From: SCGC-AG-212-J23 sp035649175
GTDB taxonomy: Bacteria; Pseudomonadota; Gammaproteobacteria; Burkholderiales; SG8-39
Assembly: GCA_035649175.1 (NCBI GenBank)
Contig: DASRKB010000084.1
Coordinates: forward strand, 54,901-118,900
Length of the DNA stretch: 64,000 nt
Direction of reading: 5' to 3'
The notes below the pieces were generated by a model, which did not search any database, was not told the DNA's origin, and worked only from the letters and a program-made list of their open reading frames with translations. Position numbers and translations under genes: made by a program. Shown here in pieces: positions 15,919 to 25,153 of the stretch (position 1 is its first letter; each line of letters begins with the position of its first letter).

Positions 15919-16941
15919 ATGCCGGCCCGCGAGCGGATCGCACGGGAGATCGCCGCGCGTGGCGGCTGGATACCGTTCGCGCGCTACATGGAGCTCGCGC
16001 TCCAGCACTACTACGGCGCGCGCGCGCAGGGCATCGGCGCCGGCGGCGACTTCGTTACGGCGCCGGAGCTCGGGACGCTCTTTGGCAGGACACTGGCCCG
16101 CAGCTTGCCGTTCGAGAGGGTCTTGGAACTTGGCGCTGGGACTGGAAAGCTGGCCGAGGTCATCCTTTCCGAGCGCCGCTGCGAGTACACCATCCTGGAG
16201 ACGAGCCCGGCGCTGCAAGAGCGCCAGCGCGAGCGGCTCGGCGACCGCGTGGAGTTCGTAGAGCGTTTGCCCGAGCGCTTTCACGGCCTGATCCTGGCCA
16301 ATGAGGTCGCGGACGCGCTCCCCGTGCACCTGATCTCGTGGACCGAAAGCGGGATACTCGAAAGGGGGGTGCGCGAGGGCTTCGCGTGGGAGGATCGGCC
16401 AGCCACGGGGACGCTGCTGGCAGAAGCGCGCAGAATCTCCGTCCCCGTTCCGTATCTCAGCGAGATCGGGCTCGCGGCGCGCGCCTGGATGCGCTCGCTC
16501 GCCGACTGCCTGGAGTCGGGCGTGATCCTCGTGATCGACTACGGCTTCCCGAGACACGAGTACTATCACCCGCAGCGCGCCTGCGGCACGCTCATGTGCC
16601 ACCATCGTCATCAGGCGCACGCCGACCCCTTCGCGCATCCCGGCGACGAGGACATTACCGCGCATGTCGACTTCAGCGCCCTCGCTGACGCGGCCCGCGA
16701 GGCTGGCGCGCAGGTCGTCGGGTACGCCACGCAGGCGCAGTTCCTGGTCAACTGCGGAATTACCGACGTGCTCGCCGAAGCGAACGCCGAGAACGCGCTG
16801 CACTACGCGCCGATTGCCGCCGAGGCGCAGACGCTGCTCTCCCCGGCGGAGATGGGCGAGCTGTTCAAGGTGCTCGCCGTCGGCCGTGGCGCGCCGCCGC
16901 TTTCGGGCTTTTCGCGCGGCGACCGTTCGCATACGCTGTAG
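15919..16941 (+). CDS. SAM-dependent methyltransferase, MidA/NDUFAF7 family (DUF185)
   Basis: 340 residues. The class I methyltransferase motif VLELGAGTGKLAEVIL is present together with family landmarks GGDFVTAPELGTLFGR, LILANEVADALPVH and VIDYGFPRHEYYHPQR. The eukaryotic relative NDUFAF7 methylates an arginine of a complex I subunit during assembly. A bacterial role in protein methylation is possible but unproven. A cytochrome c gene follows 3 nt after the stop. Confidence 0.88.
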   Translation: MPARERIAREIAARGGWIPFARYMELALQHYYGARAQGIGAGGDFVTAPELGTLFGRTLARSLPFERVLELGAGTGKLAEVILSERRCEYTILETSPALQERQRERLGDRVEFVERLPERFHGLILANEVADALPVHLISWTESGILERGVREGFAWEDRPATGTLLAEARRISVPVPYLSEIGLAARAWMRSLADCLESGVILVIDYGFPRHEYYHPQRACGTLMCHHRHQAHADPFAHPGDEDITAHVDFSALADAAREAGAQVVGYATQAQFLVNCGITDVLAEANAENALHYAPIAAEAQTLLSPAEMGELFKVLAVGRGAPPLSGFSRGDRSHTL

Positions 16942-16944
16942 CTC

Positions 16945-17589
16945 GTGCGCGCCCTGCCCCTCCTTCTGCTTGCCTTGATTCCGCTTCCATCACTTGGTGA
17001 TGAGGCACACGTGGCGCGGCAACGTTGGGCCGAGAGCCCGCACGGACCGCTGCTCGAGCGTATTCTGCCGCCGGGCTTCGAGGCGGCAGCCCTGCCCGAG
17101 CCGGCGTCAGAGGGCGCACGGCTCACGGTCCGCTACTGCGTGCAATGCCACAACCTGGCCAACCCTGCGATGCACCACGCGGCCAAGTGGGCGCCGATCG
17201 TCGAGCGCATGGTGGACCGCATGGAGGGCCGGGGGAACTTGGGCGTACTGATGGCAGAGATGATGGCCGGCGTGATGGCGCCCTCAGCCGGCGAGAAGGC
17301 GACGATCGTCGCCTACCTGCAGAAGCACGCGCAGGAGCCACTCGACCCGCGGCGCTATCCCGAGCTTTTCCACCCCGCCGGCGAGGCATTCCGCGTCGCG
17401 TGCAGCCAGTGCCACATCCTGCCCGACCCACGCCGACATACCGCCGCCGAGTGGCGCGCGGTGGTGGCTCGCATGCAGCAGAACATGCTCTGGATGAATC
17501 GGGTAGAAGGATCCAGGCCGATCCCGGGCGAGCCGCAGCTGCGGGTCGAGGAGATCAACGCCTTCCTCGCGAAGTACGCGAGGAAGTGA
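16945..17589 (+). CDS. exported di-haem cytochrome c-like protein
   Basis: 214 residues from GTG 16945. A hydrophobic signal peptide (MRALPLLLLALIPLPSLG) is followed by two haem-binding motifs, CVQCH (about residue 68) and CSQCH (about residue 153). Each is embedded in a similar context (AKWAPIVERM and AEWRAVVARM), suggesting domain duplication. It would be periplasmic and carry electrons. Partner unknown. It is co-transcribed with the MidA-type gene. Confidence 0.8.
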   Translation: MRALPLLLLALIPLPSLGDEAHVARQRWAESPHGPLLERILPPGFEAAALPEPASEGARLTVRYCVQCHNLANPAMHHAAKWAPIVERMVDRMEGRGNLGVLMAEMMAGVMAPSAGEKATIVAYLQKHAQEPLDPRRYPELFHPAGEAFRVACSQCHILPDPRRHTAAEWRAVVARMQQNMLWMNRVEGSRPIPGEPQLRVEEINAFLAKYARK

Positions 17590-17598
17590 CTAGCGGGT

Positions 17599-18219
17599 CT
17601 AACCTGCGGCCGGTACAGCCATGCCGCGCACGACGGCGGGCCGCGCACCGATCGCCTCGTACCAGCGCTTCACCGCAGGATAGCGGGCGAGGTCGACACG
17701 GTGCCATTCGTGGCGCGCCACCCAGGGGTAGATCGCCATGTCGGCGATGGAGTATTCCGGCGCGAAATACTCGTACGCGGCGAGGTGGCGATCCATCACG
17801 CCGTAGAGGCGCTTCGCCTCGTTGCCGTAGCGCTCGGTGCCGTAGGGAATCTCGTCTTTCTTCGCGCGCATGAAATGATGCGCCTGGCCGAACATCGGGC
17901 CGACGCTGCCCATCTGGAACATGAGCCACTGCAGGACCTGGTATTTGTGCTTCTCCGGAAGAAATCTCCCCGTCTTGTCCGCGAGGTAGATGAGAATGGC
18001 GCCCGATTCCATCATGGCGAGCGGCTTGCCGCCGAGCCCCTCCGGATCGACGATCGAAGGGATCTTGCCACTCGGGTTGATCTTCAGGTACTCGGGCGTG
18101 AACTGCTCAGCGTTGGTGCCGATGTTGATCTTGTGCACGCGGTAAGGAAGCGCGCACTCTTCCAGCATAATGGAGACCTTGCGGCCGTTCGGCGTGCTCC
18201 AGGTATAGAGATCAAGCAT
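17599..18219 (-). CDS. glutathione S-transferase, Nu/YfcG-like
   Basis: 206 residues. A thioredoxin-fold N-terminal domain begins MLDLYTWSTPNGRKVSIMLEE, close to the YfcG/YghU group; INPSGKIPSIVD and MESGAILIYLADKTG form the glutathione site. The C-terminal helical domain follows. These enzymes act as disulfide-bond reductases that use glutathione. The gene is transcribed alone, convergent with the cytochrome gene (9-nt gap). Confidence 0.85.
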   Translation of the reverse strand: MLDLYTWSTPNGRKVSIMLEECALPYRVHKINIGTNAEQFTPEYLKINPSGKIPSIVDPEGLGGKPLAMMESGAILIYLADKTGRFLPEKHKYQVLQWLMFQMGSVGPMFGQAHHFMRAKKDEIPYGTERYGNEAKRLYGVMDRHLAAYEYFAPEYSIADMAIYPWVARHEWHRVDLARYPAVKRWYEAIGARPAVVRGMAVPAAG

Positions 18220-18239
18220 GATGAGAGCCTGGTGAAATC

Positions 18240-18422
18240 GTGGTGAAGTGGCTGTTGACGGTCGCCATCGTGTTGGTAGTGTTCTCGCTTGTGGCGCAGC
18301 GCTGGCGGCTGCGCCTGCCGGGGGATTTCAGCGTGCCGGTTCGCGGACGAATGTACTACATCCCGGTCGCGAGTACGCTTGTCCTTTCGCTCGCCGTCTG
18401 GGCAATCGGCAAGCTGCTCTAG
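18240..18422 (+). CDS. small two-helix membrane protein, DUF2905 family (copy 1)
   Basis: 60 residues with two hydrophobic helices around a short loop containing LPGDFSV, the mark of DUF2905. GTG 18240 or GTG 18243 is the start. A paralogue lies at 47657-47857. Function unknown. The end overlaps cca by 4 nt. Confidence 0.7.
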   Translation: MVKWLLTVAIVLVVFSLVAQRWRLRLPGDFSVPVRGRMYYIPVASTLVLSLAVWAIGKLL

Positions 18423-19465
18423 CCGAGCGCCGCGGTGAGCGCCTCGAGCCGCGCTTCGTCGATCAGGCCCGGTATGTCCTGCGGGCGCTTGGCACGGGCG
18501 GCCACGGCGCCCGCGTCCACCGCGGCAGCGGCCTGCATCGCCCTACGGGCGCGCGCGGTATTCACCCCGGTTGCAAGCGCGGCGGCGTCGAGAAGCCCGA
18601 GAAAGCGCTCCGGGCGGCGGAACGCGTCGGTACTCTTCAGGAGCGCCAGCAGCTCCAGCGGCTTCGCGCCGGGAGTCCCGGCGAGCCGCTCGCGGTTGCG
18701 GCACGCCAGCCGCGCCGCCTCGCGGAATTCGTTGGGCGCCTTCAGGCGCTCGCACAACGCCTCGGCCTGCGCCTCCTCGAGCGGCCAGGCGAGATGGGCG
18801 AAGCGCACGACGGGGGAGCCGGAGAACTTCTCCGGCCACGTCCTGATTTCCGGGAACGCTTTCGTCAGCAAACCGGATTGCCGAAGAACGTCGAACATCC
18901 GTTCCGGATACGGCTCGGCGAGCCCTTTGGAGAATTCCTGCCAGACGCGCTCCGGCACCAGTGCATCCGCTTCGCCGGAATCGACCATCTTCTGCATGAG
19001 GCTCATGGTGCCGGCATCCACGTCGAAGCCGAATCGCGCCGCGAAGCGCGCCACGCGCAGGATGCGCACAGCATCCTCGGCGAACGCCGGGCCGACATGA
19101 CGAAGGATGCGCCGCTCCAGGTCCTGCCGACCGCCGAACGGGTCGATGAGCGCGCCGTCCTCGTCTTTTGCCATCGCGTTGATCGTGAGGTCGCGCCGGC
19201 GCAGGTCGTCCTCCAGCGTCACGTCCGGGGCGGCATGGACGGTGAAGCCCTTGTAGCCGCGGCCGCTCTTTCTCTCGGTGCGGGCGAGCGCGTACTCCTC
19301 GTGCGTGCCGGGATGCAGGAACACCGGAAAGTCCTTGCCGACCGGCTTGAAGCCGCGCCGCTCCATCTCCTCGGGCGTGGCGCCAACGACAACGTGGTCG
19401 CGGTCCTTCACTGGTAGTCCCAGCAACTCGTCGCGCACCGCGCCGCCGACGACGTACGTCTTCAC
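18419..19465 (-). CDS. cca: CCA tRNA nucleotidyltransferase, HD domain missing
   Basis: 348 residues. The class II nucleotidyltransferase head is complete: GGAVRDELLG, KDRDHVVVGATPEEM, RRRDLTINAMAKD, and DAVRILRVARFAARFGF. It adds or repairs the 3' CCA of tRNAs. E. coli Cca is about 412 residues with an HD phosphohydrolase domain in the C-terminal half. Here that His/Asp motif is absent and the frame passes straight into the final helical part (VRFAHLAWPLEEAQAE). It overlaps the neighbouring GST gene by 4 nt. Confidence 0.92.
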   Translation of the reverse strand: MKTYVVGGAVRDELLGLPVKDRDHVVVGATPEEMERRGFKPVGKDFPVFLHPGTHEEYALARTERKSGRGYKGFTVHAAPDVTLEDDLRRRDLTINAMAKDEDGALIDPFGGRQDLERRILRHVGPAFAEDAVRILRVARFAARFGFDVDAGTMSLMQKMVDSGEADALVPERVWQEFSKGLAEPYPERMFDVLRQSGLLTKAFPEIRTWPEKFSGSPVVRFAHLAWPLEEAQAEALCERLKAPNEFREAARLACRNRERLAGTPGAKPLELLALLKSTDAFRRPERFLGLLDAAALATGVNTARARRAMQAAAAVDAGAVAARAKRPQDIPGLIDEARLEALTAALG

Positions 19466-20082
19466 TCAGCCAGATCGTACTGCGGAATCGATTCGGGCTC
19501 GCGCTCGGCGGCGTCGATCCATTCCTTCATCGCCGGCAACGCGAGCATCGCCTGGTAGTACTCGCGATTGGCCACCCGCACCTCGTAGGTGCGAAAGCGC
19601 AGCACCACAGGCGCGTACATGGCGTCCGCGGCGGTAAAGGGCCCGAACAGGAACGGCCCCTGCGCCTGGGACCAGATGGCCTCGATGCGCCGGATGTCCT
19701 CGAGCACCTCAGAGGTGCGCCCCCGGCCCGGATAGCGCTTGCGCACGTTGAGCCCCATGTGCTGGCGCAGCGCGGCGAAGCCCGAGTGCATCTCGGCCGA
19801 GATCGCGCGGGCCCTCGCGCGCTCTGCGCGATCCGCGGGCCAGAGCCGCGGCTCGCGCTCGGCGAGGTACTCCAGGATGGCGAGCGAGTCCCAGATGGCG
19901 AGCGCCCCGTCGACCAGGCAGGGGACCTTACCGGCCGGCGAGTGACGCAGGATCTCCCGCTTCGTCTCAGGCTTGTCGAGCGGGATGCGCTTCTCGTCGA
20001 ACGCGATGCCGTGGACCTTCATCGCGATCCACGGGCGTAGCGACCAGGACGAGTAGTTCTTGTTGCCGATGACGAGCAGCAT
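19462..20082 (-). CDS. glutathione S-transferase family protein
   Basis: 206 residues beginning MLLVIGNKNYSSWSLRPWIAM, the N-terminus of a zeta-like/YfcF-type GST, with SPAGKVPCLVDG and IWDSLAILEYLAE as the glutathione-binding part. The C-terminal helices are complete. Substrate unknown. It forms a unit with cca (4-nt overlap) and lies 36 nt downstream of the NDUFA9-like gene on the same strand. Confidence 0.85.
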   Translation of the reverse strand: MLLVIGNKNYSSWSLRPWIAMKVHGIAFDEKRIPLDKPETKREILRHSPAGKVPCLVDGALAIWDSLAILEYLAEREPRLWPADRAERARARAISAEMHSGFAALRQHMGLNVRKRYPGRGRTSEVLEDIRRIEAIWSQAQGPFLFGPFTAADAMYAPVVLRFRTYEVRVANREYYQAMLALPAMKEWIDAAEREPESIPQYDLAE

Positions 20083-20118
20083 GCCGCGCAGGATAAACCG
20101 AACCGCCGTGGCGAGAAG

Positions 20119-20997
20119 CTACGCCTGAAGGTACGCCGGCGCGATCGCCTCGAGCGCACGCGCCGGCAGGCCGAAGGGCAGCGTGCACCCGGCAGCGCAC
20201 ACGTTCGGCACCTGCATGGAGCGGACATTGTCGCGCGTCATGAGCCGCCCGGGCAGGTGCTCCAGGACCCACGCCTGGAGGTAGGAGAGCCCAGGCGGGA
20301 GCCCGATCACCAGGCGACGATAGCCGCTCGCTGCGCAGGCGAACCGGACCAGACCTTCGAGCGTGTAGTCGTGCGGCCCGCACAGATCGTAGCGCTTGCC
20401 GTGCGCTTCCGGCTCGTCGAGCGACTCGGCCAGTGCGAGCGCCACGTCACCGACGTAGACCGGCTGGAAGCGCGCCTGGGGACAGGCGAGTGCGAGCACC
20501 GGCATCAAGCGCGCGAGGCGGGCGAACAGATTGAGGAAGCGATCCTCCGGCCCGAACACGACTGAAGGCCGGAACACGGTGGCATCGACGGATGCTGCGC
20601 CGAGCACCGCCTCTTCGCCGCGCGCCTTCGATCTCTGATATGCCGAGGGCGCATCCGGCGCGGCCCCGAGCGCGCTGACATGGAGAAATCGGCGCACGCC
20701 GCTCGCGCGGCACGCCGAGGCGATCTGCGCGGGCAGCTGAGCGTGTAGGCGCTCGAAATCCCGCTCGGCGAGAGTCCCCACGAGATTCACGACCGCATCG
20801 CAGCCGCTGAGCAGGCGCTCGAGCGTCCTGGGCGCGTGGATGTCCTCCTCGAGCACCTCGACGGTCGGTAGCACGATGAGATGCTTGGCGCGCTCGCGGC
20901 GCCGGGAAGGCACGCTGACCCACATCCCGCGGCGCGCCAGCTCTGCGATGAGATGACGGCCCAGGAATCCCGAGCCCCCGAGCACCAGGACCTTCAG
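20119..20997 (-). CDS. NAD(P)-binding protein, complex I NDUFA9-subunit family
   Basis: About 292 residues. The Rossmann motif VLVLGGSGFLGRHLI is at the very N-terminus, followed by an extended-SDR body (RFLHVSALGA; AYQRSKARGEE; FRPSVVFGPEDRFLN). Bacterial members resemble the NDUFA9 accessory subunit, but their role is not established. The only start that fits is CTG 20997, which forms a CTGA overlap with the slt stop; the frame is open upstream only inside slt. See the finding on CTG starts. Confidence 0.8.
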   Translation of the reverse strand: MKVLVLGGSGFLGRHLIAELARRGMWVSVPSRRRERAKHLIVLPTVEVLEEDIHAPRTLERLLSGCDAVVNLVGTLAERDFERLHAQLPAQIASACRASGVRRFLHVSALGAAPDAPSAYQRSKARGEEAVLGAASVDATVFRPSVVFGPEDRFLNLFARLARLMPVLALACPQARFQPVYVGDVALALAESLDEPEAHGKRYDLCGPHDYTLEGLVRFACAASGYRRLVIGLPPGLSYLQAWVLEHLPGRLMTRDNVRSMQVPNVCAAGCTLPFGLPARALEAIAPAYLQA

Positions 20998-22940
20998 GGC
21001 AACTCGTCCCGGGCCGCCGGCTCCGCGGCGTTGCGCGGCGAGATGGTGCCCAGGAGCTCCTTGATGGGCGTGGCGCGATTCTCGAGCACGGCCGCGTAGA
21101 ACACCGCGTTCGCCGTCACCTTCTTCACGTAGTCGCGTGTCTCGCCGAACGGGATCGTCTCCGCGAAGATCGCGCCCTCGAGCGGCCGCTCCGCCTCGCG
21201 CCACCGGCGGGCGCGCGCCGGGCCGGCGTTGTAGGCTGCCGATGCAAGCACGGGGTGGCCAAGCTGGTCGAGCACCATCCTCAGGTAGCCCGTCCCGAGC
21301 GTCACGTTGGTCTGCACGTCGGTGACGGCAGCCGGCCGGTAGTTGCGCATGCCGATCTTGGCCGCGACAAAGCGCGCGGTCCGAGGCATGACTTGCATCA
21401 GCCCTGCCGCGCCGGCGCTCGAGCGCGCCTCGGGGATGAAGCGGCTCTCCTGGCGCGCGAGTCCCATCACCCAGGCCTCGTCGAGACCCTGCGACTTGGC
21501 ATATTCGGCGATGACCTCGCGGAATGGCGTCGGATAGCGCAGCGCGAAGTTGTGCACGGCCTCGGTGCGATCGGCGGTGCTGATGGCGCGGTCATAGGCG
21601 CCCTCGCGCCGCGCGAGTTCGGCGGCCGCGAGCAGCCGGGTGTCATCGAAGTGTCGGATGGCGAAGAGCCATTCGCGCACGCCTTCGGTGCGGATTCCCA
21701 GGCGGATGAGCTCGAGCGCACGAGCGAGCGCCGGTGTGGCGCGCGCCGCCTCGACCTCGTTCTCACCTGGCTGATACGCCTCCTCGGGCGGCGTGATCAC
21801 GTAACCAAGCTCCTCCGCGGCGAGTAGTCCGTAGAAATCGGGTCGCCCGGCGATGCGCAGGAACCAGGCGCGGCTCGCGCGGTTCTCCCCAAGCGCGGCG
21901 AGCGAGCGGCCATACCAGTAGGTCCAGGTACCGGTCAGCCGCGTCGGCCCGGGCATGCGGTCGATCGTGTCGCGCACCGTGCGCCAGTCCCCGGCGCGCA
22001 ACGCCGCCCGGGCTTTCCACGCGAGCTGGTGCGCGTCGAGAGGCGAGTCACCCGCGCGCTCGTACCACTGCAGGGCCTCGGGCAGGTGTTCGCGGGCCGC
22101 GTAGTGCGCAACTCGCACCCAGAGGTATTGGACGTCGGCATGCGGCAAGCGATCGCCAAGCGCGCCCCCGAGCGCCTGCGCCGCCGCTTTCGGATCGTTG
22201 CGGGCATGGCGCAGGCCGGCGAGCACTACCACTTCGCGCGTGGCGCGCCGCTCCAGGGTTCTCGGCAAGCGCGCCAGGAAGCGCTCGGGCTGGCGTGCCG
22301 CCTCGGCAAGCAGCCGCTCGTCAGGCGCGTCGCCCCTCGGCAGATAGGCGAGCGCGGTTTTCGCCGCGGTGATTTGCCCGTTCTCGAAAAGCACGCGCAC
22401 GCGCATCCAAATGTCGGTAAGCGAAAGCCGCCCGCGTGCGGCAAGCGTGTCGGCGAGCCGCGCGCACCCCTCGGGCAGCTCCTCGGGATGCAGCCACATC
22501 GCGCGCGCCTCGTCGAGGGCGGCTTCGTCCTCGCGCGCGAGGCGCGAGAGCCAGCCGTAGCAGCGGATCTCGAGGTCCTCTCGCGGGTAGGCGGAGGCCT
22601 CGCGATCGAACTCCGCCCACTGCGCGCGCTTGCCCGTGGCTTTCAGCCAGTCGCCGCGCAGCAGCTCCGCTACGTAGGTCCCCTGGTGCTTCGCCAGGAA
22701 CTCTCGCACGTCGGCGGGCGCGGCGTCCTCCAGGCGCATGACCAGGCGCCAGTACTCGAGCCAGGGCGAGAGCAGGTGGCTCTCCAGGCCGCCCGCATGG
22801 CGTGCGTAGCGCAGCGCATCGCCGGCGCGATATGCGTCGTACGCGCCGAGCAACGCGTCATCCTGCCCCGGCGCGGCGGTCGCCGACGCGCTGAGCAGGC
22901 ACAAGGTCGCCGCGACATTGCATAACCACTGCGAAGCCAT
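20994..22940 (-). CDS. slt: soluble lytic murein transglycosylase
   Basis: 648 residues from ATG 22940 (MASQWLCNVAATLCLLSASATAA), which gives a signal peptide. A long superhelical domain of about 450 residues precedes the C-terminal lysozyme-like domain with the catalytic glutamate in GLARQESRFIPEARSSAGAAGLMQVMP. It cleaves peptidoglycan glycan strands in the periplasm, leaving 1,6-anhydro ends. An ATG at 22961 would add seven residues but overlaps the start of the divergent gene. Confidence 0.93.
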   Translation of the reverse strand: MASQWLCNVAATLCLLSASATAAPGQDDALLGAYDAYRAGDALRYARHAGGLESHLLSPWLEYWRLVMRLEDAAPADVREFLAKHQGTYVAELLRGDWLKATGKRAQWAEFDREASAYPREDLEIRCYGWLSRLAREDEAALDEARAMWLHPEELPEGCARLADTLAARGRLSLTDIWMRVRVLFENGQITAAKTALAYLPRGDAPDERLLAEAARQPERFLARLPRTLERRATREVVVLAGLRHARNDPKAAAQALGGALGDRLPHADVQYLWVRVAHYAAREHLPEALQWYERAGDSPLDAHQLAWKARAALRAGDWRTVRDTIDRMPGPTRLTGTWTYWYGRSLAALGENRASRAWFLRIAGRPDFYGLLAAEELGYVITPPEEAYQPGENEVEAARATPALARALELIRLGIRTEGVREWLFAIRHFDDTRLLAAAELARREGAYDRAISTADRTEAVHNFALRYPTPFREVIAEYAKSQGLDEAWVMGLARQESRFIPEARSSAGAAGLMQVMPRTARFVAAKIGMRNYRPAAVTDVQTNVTLGTGYLRMVLDQLGHPVLASAAYNAGPARARRWREAERPLEGAIFAETIPFGETRDYVKKVTANAVFYAAVLENRATPIKELLGTISPRNAAEPAARDELP

Positions 22941-22959
22941 AAACTTCGGACTTTCCCCC

Positions 22960-23646
22960 ATGGATGCCGCCACCCTAAGAGCCTGGCGCAAGGCCGAGCG
23001 CGAGCGGCTCATCGCCGAGCGCGCCGCGCTTGCGCCCTCGCTGCTCGAGGCCTGGCGCCATCGCATCGACGCGGCGCTTGAGCGCTCGTTCCCGGGTCTT
23101 GCCCGCGGCCGCCTCGCCTTCTGCTGGCCGATCAGGGGCGAGTACGACGCCCGTCATCTTGCCAGAACGATGCGGGAGCGTGGCGCGTTGACCGCGCTCC
23201 CGGTTGTCGTTGCGCCGCGACAACCGCTACTGTTCCGCGAATGGCATCCAGGCGTGCCGCTGGAGAAGGGCGCACTCGACATCCCCTATCCGGTCGGCTC
23301 GCCGGAAGTCACGCCCGACGCGGTACTTTTGCCGATGAACGGCTGGGACGCTCAAGGCTATCGGCTCGGCTACGGAGCGGGCTTCTTCGACCGCACGCTC
23401 GCGGGCATGGAAAAGAAGCCCGTTACGATTGGAATCTCGTACGAAATGTCGCATTTGGAGAGCATCCATCCGCAGCCCTGGGACGTCCCAATGGACTACG
23501 TGGTTACCGAGCGCGGGGTGTATCGCCGTGATGAGCAAGCGCTCGCTTACCTCGGAGAGCCAGAGATGACGGGATCAAGCGCGCTGGCCTCGCCCGTCTG
23601 CTACGCCGACGAAGCGTACTTCGGTCAGACCAGAAAGAGCCGGTAG
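22960..23646 (+). CDS. 5-formyltetrahydrofolate cyclo-ligase
   Basis: 228 residues. It converts 5-formyl-THF to 5,10-methenyl-THF with ATP, returning a storage folate to the active pool. The substrate/ATP motifs WPIRGEYDAR, LPMNGWDAQGYRLGYGAGFFDRTL and IGISYE are present. The last ~30 residues form an extra tail (SALASPVCYADEAYFGQ) beyond the usual end of the fold. It starts divergently 19 nt from slt and overlaps the convergent ilvA by 22 nt. Confidence 0.93.
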   Translation: MDAATLRAWRKAERERLIAERAALAPSLLEAWRHRIDAALERSFPGLARGRLAFCWPIRGEYDARHLARTMRERGALTALPVVVAPRQPLLFREWHPGVPLEKGALDIPYPVGSPEVTPDAVLLPMNGWDAQGYRLGYGAGFFDRTLAGMEKKPVTIGISYEMSHLESIHPQPWDVPMDYVVTERGVYRRDEQALAYLGEPEMTGSSALASPVCYADEAYFGQTRKSR

Positions 23647-25136
23647 GCAGGGTTGGCGGTCTCCTCGGCGTAGGGGTAGCCGAGCTTGCGAAGGAACGCG
23701 CGGAACGCCGGCATCTCGCGCGGCGGCACCTGGATACCGACCAGCACGCGCCCGTAATCCGCCCCGTGGTTGCGATAGTGAAAAAGGCTGATGTTCCAGT
23801 CACCGCGCATGCTCTGCAGGAAGCGCATGAGCGCTCCCGGCCGCTCCGGGAACTCGAACCGGTAAAGAAGTTCATTTTTTGCAAAAGGCGCGCGGCCGCC
23901 CACCATGTGTCGGACGTGCCACTTCGCCATCTCGTTGTCTGAGAGGTCGAGCGTCGTGAGCCCGCGCCGCCTCAGGTTGCGCACGATGCGCGCTGTCTGG
24001 CTGCGTCCCTCGACCTCGATGCCGACGAAGATGTGCGCCTCCCGCGAGTCGGCGATGCGATAGTTGAACTCGGTGATGTTCTTCGCGCCCAGCGTGGCGC
24101 AGAACGTCTTGAAGCTCCCCGGCCGCTCGGGGATGGTGACCGCGAGCACCGCCTCGCGCTGCTCGCCGAGCTCCGCCTCCTCGGCGATGAAGCGCAGGCG
24201 GTCGAAGTTGGTGTTGGCGCCGGAGGCGACCGCCACGAGGATCTTGTTCTTCAAGGAATGTTTCTCCACCCAGGCTTTCGCGCCTGCGATCGCGAGCGCG
24301 CCCGCCGGCTCGAGCACCACGCGCGTGTCCTCGAAGACGTCCTTGATCGCCGCGCACATCTCGTCGGTGTCGGCGAGCACCATGTCGTCGACGAGCTCGC
24401 GGCACAGGCGGAAGGTCTCGCGGCCTACCTCCTTCACCGCCACGCCGTCCGCGAACAGCCCGACGCTTTCCAGAACCACCCTCTTCTTCGATCTCAAAGA
24501 CCTGGCCATCGCGTCGGCGTCCACCGGCTCGACGCCGATGATCTTCACCGACGGGCGCACGCGCTTTACGTAGGCGGCGATGCCGGAGATGAGCCCGCCG
24601 CCGCCCACCGGGACGAAGATCGCGTCGAGCGCGCCGGGCTGCTGGCGCAGGATCTCCATGCCGATCGTGCCCTGCCCGGCGATCACGTCGGGGTCGTCGT
24701 AGGGATGCACGAAGACGAGGCCGCGCTTGCGCTTCAGATGAAGAGATCGCTCGTACGCCTCCGCATACGAATCGCCGTGGAGCACCACCTCGGCGCCGAG
24801 CGCCGCCACGGCGTCGACCTTGATGCGCGGCGTAGTCACCGGCATCACGATCACCGCGCGGCAGCCAAGGCGTTGCGCCGCGAGCGCGACGCCCTGCGCG
24901 TGGTTGCCCGCGCTCGCCGCGATGACGCCCTTCTTCAGCCGCGCGCGCGGCAGCGAGGCCATTTTGTTGTAGGCGCCGCGCACCTTGAACGAGAATATCG
25001 GCTGCAGGTCCTCGCGCTTCAGGAGCAGGCGGCTGCCCAGTCGCGCGGAAAGCGCGCGCGCCGGCTCGAGCGGCGTTTCCACCGCCACGTCGTACACGCG
25101 CGCCTTCAGGATCCTTTCAAGGTAGTTCTTCTTCAA
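23625..25136 (-). CDS. ilvA: threonine ammonia-lyase, biosynthetic
   Basis: 503 residues. The PLP-dependent domain has the cofactor lysine in FSFKVRGAYNKM and the glycine-rich phosphate loop VPVGGGGLISGIA. Two C-terminal ACT-like regulatory regions (~325-400 and ~415-503) are present, as in isoleucine-feedback-inhibited enzymes. It deaminates threonine to 2-oxobutanoate, the first step to isoleucine. No ilv or leu neighbours occur in the window. Confidence 0.95.
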   Translation of the reverse strand: MKKNYLERILKARVYDVAVETPLEPARALSARLGSRLLLKREDLQPIFSFKVRGAYNKMASLPRARLKKGVIAASAGNHAQGVALAAQRLGCRAVIVMPVTTPRIKVDAVAALGAEVVLHGDSYAEAYERSLHLKRKRGLVFVHPYDDPDVIAGQGTIGMEILRQQPGALDAIFVPVGGGGLISGIAAYVKRVRPSVKIIGVEPVDADAMARSLRSKKRVVLESVGLFADGVAVKEVGRETFRLCRELVDDMVLADTDEMCAAIKDVFEDTRVVLEPAGALAIAGAKAWVEKHSLKNKILVAVASGANTNFDRLRFIAEEAELGEQREAVLAVTIPERPGSFKTFCATLGAKNITEFNYRIADSREAHIFVGIEVEGRSQTARIVRNLRRRGLTTLDLSDNEMAKWHVRHMVGGRAPFAKNELLYRFEFPERPGALMRFLQSMRGDWNISLFHYRNHGADYGRVLVGIQVPPREMPAFRAFLRKLGYPYAEETANPAYRLFLV

Positions 25137-25153
25137 GGGGCGTCGAATTTAGC

